Source of the DNA: Planctomycetota bacterium
Lineage (GTDB): Bacteria > Planctomycetota > UBA1135 > GCA-002686595
Length of the DNA: 57,930 nucleotides
NCBI GenBank assembly: GCA_028823345.1
Contig: JAPKBR010000023.1
Coordinates: 1-57,930 of the forward strand
Direction: 5' to 3'
The notes under the pieces were generated by a model, which saw nothing but the letters and a program-made list of their open reading frames with translations, did no database searches and was not told the DNA's origin. Shown in pieces: positions 1 to 8,894 of this stretch; position 1 is the stretch's first letter; the number at the start of each line of letters is the position of its first letter. The position numbers were made by a program, and so were the translations under genes.

Positions 1-2
1 GG

Positions 3-1583
3 CTAATCGCGAGTAGAGTCCTCAAGCAATACGTTCAATTGCTCTTCGGGGCCCGTACCCCCTAGAGCCAACCACAAATCGAGCCTGGTTTCGAGAGCCG
101 CCCGGCGCGTATGGAGTAACTCGGCCTCGGCCACAAGCCGACCCCGGCGCGCGTCCAAAACCACCACGATCCCCACCAACCCGTGGGTGTACTGCTCTTG
201 GGCGAGGCGCTCAGCCTCCAAAAATTCATCGCGCATGCGCTGCAAAGCGCCCAGTCGGGCGTCCACATGTTCACAACGAACCAGGGCAGATTCCACTTCG
301 CCGCAAGCACGCAAGACTAGAGCAGCCCAGTCGGCCAAAACCGCTCGGGTCTGCGCATCTTGAATCTTGACTCCCGCCCGTAAGCGGCCACCGTCAAAAA
401 TTGGTCGGGCCAAGTTCGTGGCAAGGGACCAAACCCCAAAGTCCGAATCGGTCAAATCTCCGGGTTCGTCCGAGGATGCGCCCATGGATGCATTCAGAGA
501 AAGTCGCGGATAAAGATCGGCCCGGGCCATTTCCGACCGAGCGGCGGCCGCTTCGGCTTGGGCCCTTGCGGCTTGCAGATCCGGGCGGCGGCTCAAAAGT
601 TCAGCGGGTACGCCAGCGGGTAAGGCCTGCGGGAGTTTGGGAAACGCAGCAGCAGCCTCGAGTTCCCCGGACGGATAGCGTCCCAACAGAACTTCCATGG
701 CCCGGGCCGCGAGATCCTGGGCTCCTCGTGCTTCGATCAGTACGGCCTCGGCACGGGCGGTGTTGCCCGCAGTCAAACGCAAGTCCAGTGCCGCGCCGAC
801 CCCCGCCTCGAAACGTGTCCGGGCCCACTGCTCGCTCGTCTCCCAAGCGGCAAGTGTTTCTGCGCCCAGTAGAACCTGCTGCCGCGCCTCAAGCAATGTG
901 AACCATGCTCGGCAAACCTGTCCCGCGAGGGAAAGACGAGCTCCTTCGAACTCGACCCCGGCGGCGTGGGAATCCGCATCCGCTGCCCGCGCACCGGCGC
1001 GCACCCGGCCCCAAAGATCCACCTCCCAAGCAGCGGATAAACCCGCGTTCCAACTGGAAGCAGTGCTGGTCAAAACCGAGCCACCGATCCCGGGGATCGG
1101 AAGACCAATGTAGTTGCGCCGATTGCGCTGAAAATCCAAGGCCCCTTGAACACTGGGATAAAGGCCCGCCCGGGAAATCACCCCGGCGGCAACCACCGCT
1201 TCCAGTCGCTGAGCAGCGGCCAAGAGAGTCTGATTTTGTCCAAGGGCCTCAATGATCAACCCTTCAAGTAAGGGGTCGCCCAATTGCTCGAGAAATTGAA
1301 AAGGCGCGTCCGGATCCTCGGCCAGGGGCGCGGTCCATTCCGCGGGCAGGGGCAGATCAGGGGTAAGCGCCTTAGGTCCGGGTCCTGCACAGGCTGCGAA
1401 TAAAAGGAACAGTAAACCTGGGCTCTTGGGCCAGCTGCTTATGGATCGCGGAGGGAGAAGCTGCAAGGGAATGGTCAGGGGCTGGGGAAGGGGCTGCATT
1501 GTGCAGGGAAACCCAGAGGAGCACTGGCTCCAATTAGGCGGCCACCATACGCGCTGGGCGGGGAGCAGCGAGCCTGAATACAT
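3..1583 (-). CDS. TolC/NodT-family outer-membrane efflux lipoprotein
   Basis: Outer-membrane channel component of a tripartite (RND or MacAB type) efflux pump. It shows the two-fold repeated helical OEP architecture, with the family-typical stretch 'ELLSRRPDLQAARAQ' in the second half and a C-terminal 'LVGIVVVLDARR' motif. A lipobox (LLFLLFAAC) precedes 'AGPG', so it is probably lipid-anchored. The start is ambiguous. An AGGAGG box at 1592-1597 sits 8 nt before the ATG at 1583, which puts the lipobox Cys at residue 65, unusually deep. The in-frame ATG at 1499 would put it at residue 37. No pump partner (adaptor or inner-membrane transporter) is downstream inside the window; one may lie beyond position 1. 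Family call is firm, start is not. Confidence 0.88.
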   Translation of the reverse strand: MYSGSLLPAQRVWWPPNWSQCSSGFPCTMQPLPQPLTIPLQLLPPRSISSWPKSPGLLFLLFAACAGPGPKALTPDLPLPAEWTAPLAEDPDAPFQFLEQLGDPLLEGLIIEALGQNQTLLAAAQRLEAVVAAGVISRAGLYPSVQGALDFQRNRRNYIGLPIPGIGGSVLTSTASSWNAGLSAAWEVDLWGRVRAGARAADADSHAAGVEFEGARLSLAGQVCRAWFTLLEARQQVLLGAETLAAWETSEQWARTRFEAGVGAALDLRLTAGNTARAEAVLIEARGAQDLAARAMEVLLGRYPSGELEAAAAFPKLPQALPAGVPAELLSRRPDLQAARAQAEAAAARSEMARADLYPRLSLNASMGASSDEPGDLTDSDFGVWSLATNLARPIFDGGRLRAGVKIQDAQTRAVLADWAALVLRACGEVESALVRCEHVDARLGALQRMRDEFLEAERLAQEQYTHGLVGIVVVLDARRGRLVAEAELLHTRRAALETRLDLWLALGGTGPEEQLNVLLEDSTRD

Positions 1584-1602
1584 GCATTGGGCCTCCTATG
1601 CG

Positions 1603-1609
1603 TAGAATA
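1603..1609. promoter_or_regulatory. Overlapping divergent -10 boxes
   Basis: TAGAAT (1603-1608, plus) and TATTCT (1604-1609, minus) overlap. On the minus strand, TATTCT is followed after 6 nt by AGGAGG, so the efflux gene's transcript would start at its own Shine-Dalgarno with a leader of about 14 nt. On the plus strand it would serve the SPFH gene with a leader of about 60 nt. No good -35 boxes were recognised. Confidence 0.35.
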
Positions 1610-1673
1610 TCCCATGCCATCCTCCAACTCGGGAGCATGGCAAAAACAAGGCCTCTCATAAGGAGCAAAAGAC

Positions 1674-2795
1674 ATGGGTGTAATGGATTGGTTCAAGCAA
1701 GGCACGTCGGAAATGATGGTCGCTCGACCGGATGGCGCAAAAGCCCAAGTGGTCTGGAAGCACCCAGACCCCACCATCCCCACCATGTCCCAACTAACCG
1801 TGGAAGCGGACGAAGTGGCTCTGTTCTTCAGAGACGGCAAGGTGGTGGGCACCCTCAAGCCGGGCCGCCACACCCTCGACACTTCGAACATCCCCTTCTT
1901 CTCAAACCTGGTGGACAGTTTCACCGGGGGCAACGTGCTCATCAGCGAGGTTTTTTTCGTCAACACCCGTGAGCACGTAGGTGCTCGGTTCGGCGGCCGT
2001 ATTGGCCATGTGGAAGATCCAAAATCCGGGGTTCCGGTAGAGACACTCGTGCACGGGGAATTCAGCTTCCGGGTGGTGGATCCAGAACGACTGGTGGTTG
2101 GCTTGGTGGGCATGGGCCGGGCCGAGTCCTTCACGGTCAAATCTTGGCTTAAAGAACAGGTGCTCAAGGTCATGCGTGACCGGGTTGCAGAGACTTTGGT
2201 CAAACGTAAGTGGCCCCTGCTGGATGTGACCAGCGGCGCCTACACCGAAGAGTTGGAACAGGAAGTGCTCGCCGGACTCGATGCCCATGTGTCCCCCTAC
2301 GGCTTAACCATCGTTCGGCTCGGTAACTTTGTTGTGGGCATGGACGAGGACGATGCCGAGCACCTCAAGACCCTTTACAGGGACGCAGCCTACCTACGCA
2401 CCGTCGGCGGCGTGGCCAACTACCAGCGCTTTGCGGCCGGCAAGGCCTATATGGGCGCGGGTGAAGGCATGGCCGCCGGGGCCATGGGCGGTGGCGGAGA
2501 AGGCGGCGGCGGCGGCGGCGGCAACCTGGCCGCGGGCGCCAGCTTGGGCATTGGCCTCGGCATGGCCCAGATGTTGATCCGCGACAATCAGGGGGGCGAA
2601 ACCCTTGCCCCGGTGACCGCCGGAGTGGTCTGCGGCGCTTGTCAAACCAGCGTGGCCCCGGGCAAATTCTGCAGTCAATGCGGCGGCAGCCTCAAGCCCC
2701 CGGTGGCTGCAAGCCCCCTCGCCTGCGATGGATGCGGCGAAGCCATGGCTCCCGATGCAAAGTTCTGTCCGTCTTGCGGGCAATCCCGCGGTTGA
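1674..2795 (+). CDS. SPFH-domain protein with C-terminal zinc ribbons (YdjI/virion-core-like)
   Basis: Residues 1-240 form an SPFH/band-7-like domain of the type seen in COG4260 proteins (B. subtilis YdjI-like), including 'VWKHPDPTIPTMSQLTV' near the N-terminus. Then come a Gly-rich linker and two zinc ribbons at the C-terminus, each with two CxxC knuckles (VCGACQ...CSQCGG and CDGCGE...CPSCGQ). There is no transmembrane segment, so it is probably a cytoplasmic or membrane-peripheral scaffold. In B. subtilis such proteins cooperate with PspA-type membrane-stress proteins; none is adjacent here. A clear AAGGAG at 1660-1665, 8 nt before ATG, fixes the start. Confidence 0.85.
   Translation: MGVMDWFKQGTSEMMVARPDGAKAQVVWKHPDPTIPTMSQLTVEADEVALFFRDGKVVGTLKPGRHTLDTSNIPFFSNLVDSFTGGNVLISEVFFVNTREHVGARFGGRIGHVEDPKSGVPVETLVHGEFSFRVVDPERLVVGLVGMGRAESFTVKSWLKEQVLKVMRDRVAETLVKRKWPLLDVTSGAYTEELEQEVLAGLDAHVSPYGLTIVRLGNFVVGMDEDDAEHLKTLYRDAAYLRTVGGVANYQRFAAGKAYMGAGEGMAAGAMGGGGEGGGGGGGNLAAGASLGIGLGMAQMLIRDNQGGETLAPVTAGVVCGACQTSVAPGKFCSQCGGSLKPPVAASPLACDGCGEAMAPDAKFCPSCGQSRG
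2502..2522 (+). repeat. (GGC)7 trinucleotide run in the SPFH gene
   Basis: Seven perfect GGC units encode part of the poly-glycine linker between the SPFH domain and the zinc ribbons. Slippage would change linker length by whole residues without breaking the frame. Confidence 0.8.
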
Positions 2796-2796
2796 A

Positions 2797-3627
2797 TCAC
2801 CAGCCCGCGCCGTAGGGGTCCGGTTCAGGCCAACCGAGATACAGAGCTCCGCCACCAAGGGCGAGGGCCAGCACAAGGCGTAGGGCTGCGGCCCCGCGCC
2901 ACGTGGGCAATGGAATGCACAAGAGCCCAACGGCCCCAGCCAAGAGGAATGCTGAAAGAGCCGGCGTCGACGCATAAAGCACCCCATTGATCACGAGTCC
3001 TCCGGCGCCCAAGGCCAGAGGCCAGGCCAGGGCCCCCATCGCCTCAATCTCACCCGCCCGGAGACAAGAGACCGCGCTGGCACCCACGCCAATTCCAAGG
3101 CAACCGAGCAACAATGCACTGGCTCCGCTGGATTGCCCCACCAGTAGAGCGCAGATCACCAACAGTGCCAACAGGCCCGTGGGTAACAACCAACGCTCTT
3201 CTTGGCGGGGAAGCCGCAGTTGCAAGGCGACGGCGAGAGCAATCAACAGGAAAGCGAGCCCCCCCATGCGCAACAGCGCATGGGAATCGGCCCAGTGATG
3301 GGTGCGGTAGGGCTCGAGCCCCAGCCAAATCCAAAGCCCTATTCCAGCCAAGGCCATCACCAGTCCAATCCTTCGGCTCCGAATCAAAATGGCGAAGGCC
3401 GCCAATGGAATACAAACCACCAGGAATCCCGAGGCGTCTATTGGAGGCCACTGGGGCAGCTGCCCATGCAAGCTCCGGTAGCCTCCCAAAACAGCCAAGG
3501 GCAGGGCAAGCCCCACCGCCAGACTCCGGGGAAGAAGCGCTTTGCAACGTCCGGAGAATGGGAGCTCTGCCAGGAGCAGGGCAAGGGTCGCCCCGAGGGC
3601 ACCCAGGAACAGTGTGGTGAGTTCCAT
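2797..3627 (-). CDS. Polytopic membrane protein of unknown function
   Basis: About 276 residues, almost entirely hydrophobic, with roughly nine predicted membrane helices and no recognisable domain or catalytic motif. The ATG at 3627 (MELTTLFLGALG...) gives a natural first helix; a TTG at 3642 would add five residues. It is transcribed convergently with the SPFH gene (2 nt between stop codons) and lies just downstream of the YceI gene on the same strand, so the two may be co-transcribed. Function not recognised. Confidence 0.6.
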   Translation of the reverse strand: MELTTLFLGALGATLALLLAELPFSGRCKALLPRSLAVGLALPLAVLGGYRSLHGQLPQWPPIDASGFLVVCIPLAAFAILIRSRRIGLVMALAGIGLWIWLGLEPYRTHHWADSHALLRMGGLAFLLIALAVALQLRLPRQEERWLLPTGLLALLVICALLVGQSSGASALLLGCLGIGVGASAVSCLRAGEIEAMGALAWPLALGAGGLVINGVLYASTPALSAFLLAGAVGLLCIPLPTWRGAAALRLVLALALGGGALYLGWPEPDPYGAGW

Positions 3628-3661
3628 GGTTTGGTTGGACAATCCCTGCGTACCCCAAGGG

Positions 3662-4321
3662 CTACTTCAGCTTGCCTTCAATGGCAATGATCACTTCCAC
3701 TTCATCCCCCACGGCGCTGTCGGGATAGGTGGTGATGCCGAAGTCGCGGCGGTTGAATCGAAGACTTCCCTCGAAACCAATGCGCTCACCAAAGCGCTCG
3801 CCTCGGTCTCCTTGGCCCAAAATCTGGGCCTCAAGCTCGACTTCCTTCTCGACCCCATGCAGGCTAAAAACCCCCTGGATCTGGAGTGCCCCATCTTCTC
3901 CTGCGGTGACCTTCGTGGAACGAAAGCCCGCTTCGGGAAATTGAGCCACGTTCAAGAAGTCCGCACCTGTGACGTGCTTGTCACGGCCTTCGCTAGCGGT
4001 ATCGAGGGATGCGGGATCAATCGACATCTCGATACTGCAACCAGCGGACTTCTCATCGTACGTCAGGCTGCCCTCAAAGCTGGTGAAGCGACCCCAGCAC
4101 CAGGAGAGCCCCAGATGGCGAACCTTGAACAGAACACCCGAGTGAGATAGGTCGATCTCGTAGGTCTTGGCCTCACTGGCAAGCTCGCTGAGAGGCTCCA
4201 CCGGTTCCGATTCGGGTGCGATGGCCGAGAGGCTCCAGCCCGCAAGCAAGGTCACTGTGGCCAGGGCAAGGACTCTTTTGGATGTGAAAGGTGACTGGGA
4301 TTCGATCGAGGATTGGGTCAT
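3662..4321 (-). CDS. YceI-family secreted lipocalin-like protein
   Basis: After an N-terminal signal or anchor (about residues 16-33) the mature part matches the YceI pattern: 'YEIDLSHSGVLFKVRHLG', then the central 'GADFLNVAQFPEAGFRSTKV', and a C-terminal 'RRDFGITTYPDSAVGDEVEV'. YceI proteins are periplasmic eight-stranded barrels binding isoprenoid or other amphiphilic lipids. The real ligand here is unknown. The ATG at 4321 lies divergent to the antiporter gene, with a 154-bp shared upstream region. Confidence 0.9.
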   Translation of the reverse strand: MTQSSIESQSPFTSKRVLALATVTLLAGWSLSAIAPESEPVEPLSELASEAKTYEIDLSHSGVLFKVRHLGLSWCWGRFTSFEGSLTYDEKSAGCSIEMSIDPASLDTASEGRDKHVTGADFLNVAQFPEAGFRSTKVTAGEDGALQIQGVFSLHGVEKEVELEAQILGQGDRGERFGERIGFEGSLRFNRRDFGITTYPDSAVGDEVEVIIAIEGKLK

Positions 4322-4462
4322 GGAAGTGGATCAGGTAACGAGGGGTAAGGGAGTTGCCTTGCGCTGGTATCCCTTGGGAAAAACCGAGCGTGGCTTCCTC
4401 ACCTCCCCTGTTGAACAAAAAACGGCTGGAGGCTCTTGTGGCTTCCGAAGTTAGAGAAAAGG

Positions 4463-4468
4463 TACCCT
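4463..4468 (+). promoter_or_regulatory. TANNNT -10 box, leaderless start of antiporter gene
   Basis: TACCCT followed by 7 nt and the GTG at 4476. With usual -10 to +1 spacing, transcription would begin at the start codon. There is no Shine-Dalgarno, supporting GTG 4476 as start. Confidence 0.45.
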
Positions 4469-4475
4469 GAGCACC

Positions 4476-6278
4476 GTGATCTCCTCCCTTCCATTACTGA
4501 CTACAAGTCAGTCTTCTGTATTACCTGCCCTGGCCGGGATCGTGGCAGCCGGTGTTGCGGCCCAGTGGCTTGCCTGGCGACTCAAGGTTCCCTCGATTCT
4601 GCTCCTACTGGCCATGGGGCTTTTGCTGGGCCCCTTCACCGGCCTGATTGATCCCCAGGCGCTGTTCGGCGACCTGCTAGGGCCCGTGATTTCCCTAGCC
4701 GTGGCGGTCATTCTCTTTGAGGGTGGCCTCACCTTGGACATGCGCGAATTTCGCGCTCTGATCGCCCCAGTGACCGGCTTGGTGACCGTTGGTGTGCTCG
4801 TGACTTGGGCATTGGCAACCTGGGCGGCCAGCGCGATCCTGGGGTTCTCTGACGGTCTGGCGGTATTGAGCGGCGCGCTACTCACGGTCACGGGCCCCAC
4901 GGTCATCGCGCCCCTCCTCAATCATGTGCGGCCCACGGGAGCCGCAGGCCCACTTTTGAAATGGGAGGGCATCGTGGCGGATGTAATCGGGGCAACCCTC
5001 GCGGTGTTGGTACTGGGTGCTGTGAGCAGCAGTCAGGGGACGTTGACCGTGGGCGGCATCGGTATGGGGTTGCTCAAAACTTTTGGCACGGGGTTGATAG
5101 TGGGCGCACTCTGCGCGGGCTTCCTGATCCTCTCTCTGCGACAACGCTGGCTACCCGATCGATTGGAAGTCCCGGTGACCTTGGGGCTGGTGCTGGGAAC
5201 CTATGCCCTGGGGGATTCGATTCAACACGAGGCCGGGTTGCTGGCGGTGACCCTGATGGGATTCATGTTGGCCAACCAGAGGGTGGTGCGCGTGCAACAC
5301 ATCGCCGAGTTCAAGGAAACCCTGACCACATTGCTGCTCGCTTGCCTGTTCATCGTGCTGGCGGCGGGCATTCGACCTGCCGATTTGGCTCAATTGGACG
5401 GGGCTACCCTGCTCTTTGTGTTGACTCTGATTCTGGTTGTGCGACCCGTGGCCACCTTCCTGTCCCTGGCCACAAGTAAACTCCCTTGGCAACAAAAGAC
5501 TTTTGTGGCCGCGGTGGCCCCCCGGGGCGTGGTCGCCATCGCTGTAGCGGCCCTGTTCGCTTCGCGCCTAGAGGGCATCGTGCCCGACGCGGACCGGCTC
5601 GTTCCCACTATTTTCGCCGTAGCATCTGGAACGGTTTTGATCTACGGCCTGGGAGCCGCACCCTTGGCCCGGGCACTCAAATTGGCTTCCAAAAATCCGG
5701 GTGGAATCCTGCTGGTGGGAGCTTCGGCCTTCGCCGAGAGTCTGGCCTCCGCCCTCAAGCAAGAAGGCGTACCTGTGGTGCTCGTGGACTCAAACCCCCG
5801 ACGCCTTGGGGACGCGCGCATGGCGGGGATCCAGACCGCCTCAGCGGATGCAACATCAGCACATCCCGCCGAGCACATCCCCATGGGCGGCTTGGGGCAC
5901 ATGCTTGCTTTGACACCAAACGAACAGGTCAACCGCTTAGCCACCCAGCAATTCGCTGAATTTTTTGGCCGGAGCGAGGTCTTTCGCCTGCAGGACGGGC
6001 AAGATGACCGGGACGTAAGCGGCGGACGTAGCCTCTTTGAAAAGGGCCAGACTTACCAGGAGTTATCCCGTCGCATGGCCGCGGGGGAAACCGTGCGGGC
6101 CACGGATCTAACCGAAGAATTCTCCCTGGAAGCATTCATGAAACACCACGGACAGGCAGCCACGCCCCTACTCATGCGGCGTGGCGGGGAACGTACGGTC
6201 CCCCTTACCGAGGCTGGAGAATCGTCCCCGGGGGCCGGGGACACCCTCTTTTATCTGGCCCCTGAAGGGCCTAGCTGA
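4476..6278 (+). CDS. CPA1/NhaP-type cation:proton antiporter with C-terminal RCK (TrkA-N) domain
   Basis: Residues 1-400 carry about 12 membrane helices with the CPA core (for example 'AVILFEGGLTLDMREFR', 'TVTGPTVIAPLL' and 'AAVAPRGVVAIAVAALFASR'). From about residue 409 a Rossmann-type RCK domain follows ('GGILLVGASAFAESLASAL', then 'VPVVLVDSNPRRLGDARMAG'), and a shorter C-terminal part resembles TrkA-C. It probably exchanges Na+ or K+ for H+ under nucleotide control; ion specificity cannot be read from sequence. GTG start, see the -10 box at 4463. Confidence 0.9.
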   Translation: MISSLPLLTTSQSSVLPALAGIVAAGVAAQWLAWRLKVPSILLLLAMGLLLGPFTGLIDPQALFGDLLGPVISLAVAVILFEGGLTLDMREFRALIAPVTGLVTVGVLVTWALATWAASAILGFSDGLAVLSGALLTVTGPTVIAPLLNHVRPTGAAGPLLKWEGIVADVIGATLAVLVLGAVSSSQGTLTVGGIGMGLLKTFGTGLIVGALCAGFLILSLRQRWLPDRLEVPVTLGLVLGTYALGDSIQHEAGLLAVTLMGFMLANQRVVRVQHIAEFKETLTTLLLACLFIVLAAGIRPADLAQLDGATLLFVLTLILVVRPVATFLSLATSKLPWQQKTFVAAVAPRGVVAIAVAALFASRLEGIVPDADRLVPTIFAVASGTVLIYGLGAAPLARALKLASKNPGGILLVGASAFAESLASALKQEGVPVVLVDSNPRRLGDARMAGIQTASADATSAHPAEHIPMGGLGHMLALTPNEQVNRLATQQFAEFFGRSEVFRLQDGQDDRDVSGGRSLFEKGQTYQELSRRMAAGETVRATDLTEEFSLEAFMKHHGQAATPLLMRRGGERTVPLTEAGESSPGAGDTLFYLAPEGPS

Positions 6279-6331
6279 AGGTATCTGTAAGAAGTTGCAT
6301 TTAGACCCTAGATTGACTGGGAGCCCATTCT

Positions 6332-6337
6332 TAACCT
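6332..6337 (+). promoter_or_regulatory. TANNNT -10 box, leaderless start of FG-GAP lipoprotein
   Basis: TAACCT, then 6 nt, then ATG 6344. A TTGACT lies at 6313-6318, but its spacing (13 nt) is too short for a standard sigma-70 pair. Confidence 0.4.
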
Positions 6338-6343
6338 CTAAGA

Positions 6344-8893
6344 ATGGTAAACCGCACCACACTAGGCTGCCTAATCGCTGCCCTCACCGTTTCCTGCTAC
6401 GACACTCAGCCCTCCGTGCCCACCGGTACCGGCGGACCGGGGAGTGGCACCCAGGGACCCCTCGCAATGGGTCCGGCGCTCTATCTGGATCTAAACGGGG
6501 ACGGCAGGGGCTCCGGACCCACCTATTTACGGGTGCGGTTCGACCGACCGATTGCCCTAGCAGATGCGACCCAGCTCGACCTGCGCATGCCTATCCCGGG
6601 AGATTCTCTCGGCACGTGGAGCCAGCAAGTGGATCCGCAAACTCCCGAGGACTTGCAAGTCTGGTTGGGCCCGGACGCACGTCTGCGTAGTCGCGGACGG
6701 CGCGACAGCGGGCCGGCTCTCCCAGGACAGCCCAGCATCTTGACCGTCCCCGATGGAGGCACCATTCGTGATGCGGCCACGGGTTCCTTTTCCGCCACTG
6801 GCTTGGACTTGGATGTGTTTCCTGGCCTCGTAGCCAACACCTCAGTGGCGAACGAATTGGCCGGCGCCGCCGCGGCTCTTTTAGTGGACCTCAATGCTGA
6901 CGGCGCGGAGGATCTGGTGACCACCGGCGGCGCGCCGGGGGAAGGATGGTTGCGCTGGCAAGCTTTGGATTACGACGGTCAAGGAATCGGCGATGCCGTC
7001 ATCATTCCATTGCCCGACGAGGGTTTGACTGTGGCATCAGGTGAAATGGGAGGCAACGGCAAAGTGGACTTGTTCGTTGGAACCCTCGGTCCCGACCTGT
7101 TACTTGCGGACTTTCCCGAAAACGCGGGAGGCGTGCAGACCCTGGATGGAAGTCAAGGCTCCGGCTCCCTCCTGGTGGCCGACATGAATCGGGATGGCAC
7201 GGATGATTTGGTTTCCGCGGGTATCGCGGGCCTCTGGATCACCCACTTCGGCGGCGACGATCCCCCCACGCCTGCCCTGTTGCTCGAGAGCAGCCCCCGG
7301 CACTTGGCGCTGATCGACGCGAACCGAGATGGCCGCCTCGACCTGGTTGCAGCCCTCGATGACCACACCCAGATTTTGCTCGGCACTTGCCAGGCCGGTT
7401 ATATCTCCGGCAGCGCGATCCCCCTCAGCACAACCTTCGACCTGCAGGTCACCGACACCGACCGGGACGGCATCAGCGATGTGATTGGAGTTGGCCCCTG
7501 GGGCGCGCGGATTTACCGGGGTATGGGCGACGGCGGCTTTTGGCCCGGCGATTCCCTTTCCCAGGAACCGACCCAGGCCCTCTCCTGCTTGGATCTAGAC
7601 GGGGATTCCGGCCCAGAGATCCTCTTGCTGGGAACAGTCAACGGTGTGGCAGGCTTTGAGTTATTGATCTCCGAAGCTAACGAGTGGACCCGGATACAAG
7701 CCGGGCCTCTGACCGGCAACGCCCTCGATCTAGTGTCCAGTGATTGGGATGGGGACGGGGATATGGATCACCTTGTCCTTGGCAGCGAGCCGCATTTGTT
7801 GACCAGTTCCCTTAGCGGCACTTATGGGGAGTGGATTCCCGACCCGGTGTCCATCGACTTGGGTTCTGGCGCCATTGCTGCAATGACCAGTGCGGACTGG
7901 GACGGGGACGGGGACACGGACCTGGCACAGGCGGAACTTGGCATGGTGACCCTTTGGCGCAACAACTCCGGCACCTTAGTGTCCGTCCTCGAAATCACCA
8001 CCGGGCTCAACCGAGTGGAAGACCTTGCTTTCCAGGACATCGACCAGGACGGAGATCTAGATCTCTTTGCCTGCGGCACGGTCAGCGGCCTGCGCATTTT
8101 CTTGAACGAAGGCGGTGATTATGATCCTGTGGCCCCAGGTCTTCTCCCCCCCACTCCCTCAAGCAACTCTATGGCCTTTGGCGACGTGGATCGGGACGGG
8201 GACCTGGACCTGGTGCTGGGCACTCTTCGGGGGCAGCCCGACATGGTGCTGATCAACCTCACATCCTCGGACAACCCCGGCAGCGGAGGCGGAGACACTG
8301 TGCCCCCTTGCACTTGGTTTGGGTTTGAAGCGGGGCAATTAATGTCCTCCAAAATGACTGACAAGGTTGCCCTTGCGGACTTGAACGGAGACGGCCAACT
8401 CGACTTGTACTTTGGTCACGGTGTAGCGGAAAATGACGCGGCTTGGATAGGCAATGGAAACGGCACCTTTGAAGAGCATCCCGCATTTGGCCCCGGCGCG
8501 GCCACCTATGATCTCATCCTCGGGGACTTGAACCGGGACGGCCTGATCGACGTGTTGTCCGCTAGCGAAGGGGCTGACCCAATACGCTCAGGCAACGGAG
8601 AAGGCACGTTCTTCTTCCTGGGCGAAATCCACCAACCGCACACTACGGACATCTGCTGGGTCGACTTGAACGGGGATGGCATCGAAGACCTAGTCACCAC
8701 CCACGACTTTGGCGGGCAAGTCAAAATGCGCCTCGGTCCCTGGGAAAATTACACTTCGCCCCCGATTCAAACCATGGATGCGGTGGATATGCACAACCTA
8801 GAGCTGCTCGACTTGGACGGCGACGGAAGCATGGAAGTGATCGTCACCAGCGAAATCGATGGCGTCCCAGGACGCCTTTACCGGGCACGCTAG
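6344..8893 (+). CDS. Large FG-GAP/VCBS-repeat lipoprotein
   Basis: A lipoprotein signal with Cys at residue 18 (LTVSC) is followed by a Gly/Pro linker, then a long array of FG-GAP/VCBS calcium-binding blades. Repeated Asp motifs of the form D-x-[ND]-x-DG-x-x-D-L occur throughout, e.g. 'LDLNGDGRGSG', 'DMNRDGTDDLV', 'DWDGDGDTDLA', 'DLNGDGIEDLV'. Such proteins form beta-propellers on the cell surface, often for adhesion or polymer binding. No enzymatic domain seen. Its stop lies 1 nt from the convergent glycosyltransferase stop. Function beyond surface binding unknown. Confidence 0.85.
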   Translation: MVNRTTLGCLIAALTVSCYDTQPSVPTGTGGPGSGTQGPLAMGPALYLDLNGDGRGSGPTYLRVRFDRPIALADATQLDLRMPIPGDSLGTWSQQVDPQTPEDLQVWLGPDARLRSRGRRDSGPALPGQPSILTVPDGGTIRDAATGSFSATGLDLDVFPGLVANTSVANELAGAAAALLVDLNADGAEDLVTTGGAPGEGWLRWQALDYDGQGIGDAVIIPLPDEGLTVASGEMGGNGKVDLFVGTLGPDLLLADFPENAGGVQTLDGSQGSGSLLVADMNRDGTDDLVSAGIAGLWITHFGGDDPPTPALLLESSPRHLALIDANRDGRLDLVAALDDHTQILLGTCQAGYISGSAIPLSTTFDLQVTDTDRDGISDVIGVGPWGARIYRGMGDGGFWPGDSLSQEPTQALSCLDLDGDSGPEILLLGTVNGVAGFELLISEANEWTRIQAGPLTGNALDLVSSDWDGDGDMDHLVLGSEPHLLTSSLSGTYGEWIPDPVSIDLGSGAIAAMTSADWDGDGDTDLAQAELGMVTLWRNNSGTLVSVLEITTGLNRVEDLAFQDIDQDGDLDLFACGTVSGLRIFLNEGGDYDPVAPGLLPPTPSSNSMAFGDVDRDGDLDLVLGTLRGQPDMVLINLTSSDNPGSGGGDTVPPCTWFGFEAGQLMSSKMTDKVALADLNGDGQLDLYFGHGVAENDAAWIGNGNGTFEEHPAFGPGAATYDLILGDLNRDGLIDVLSASEGADPIRSGNGEGTFFFLGEIHQPHTTDICWVDLNGDGIEDLVTTHDFGGQVKMRLGPWENYTSPPIQTMDAVDMHNLELLDLDGDGSMEVIVTSEIDGVPGRLYRAR

Positions 8894-8894
8894 A

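Noticed and set aside
401-1255. Open frames on the plus strand inside the efflux lipoprotein gene
   Set aside because: Antisense shadows of a GC-rich gene: Arg/Pro-rich, low-complexity, no start signals, no domain.
2394-3658. Minus and plus frames overlapping the SPFH and membrane-protein genes
   Set aside because: Composition is typical of shadow frames and conflicts with the domain-supported genes.
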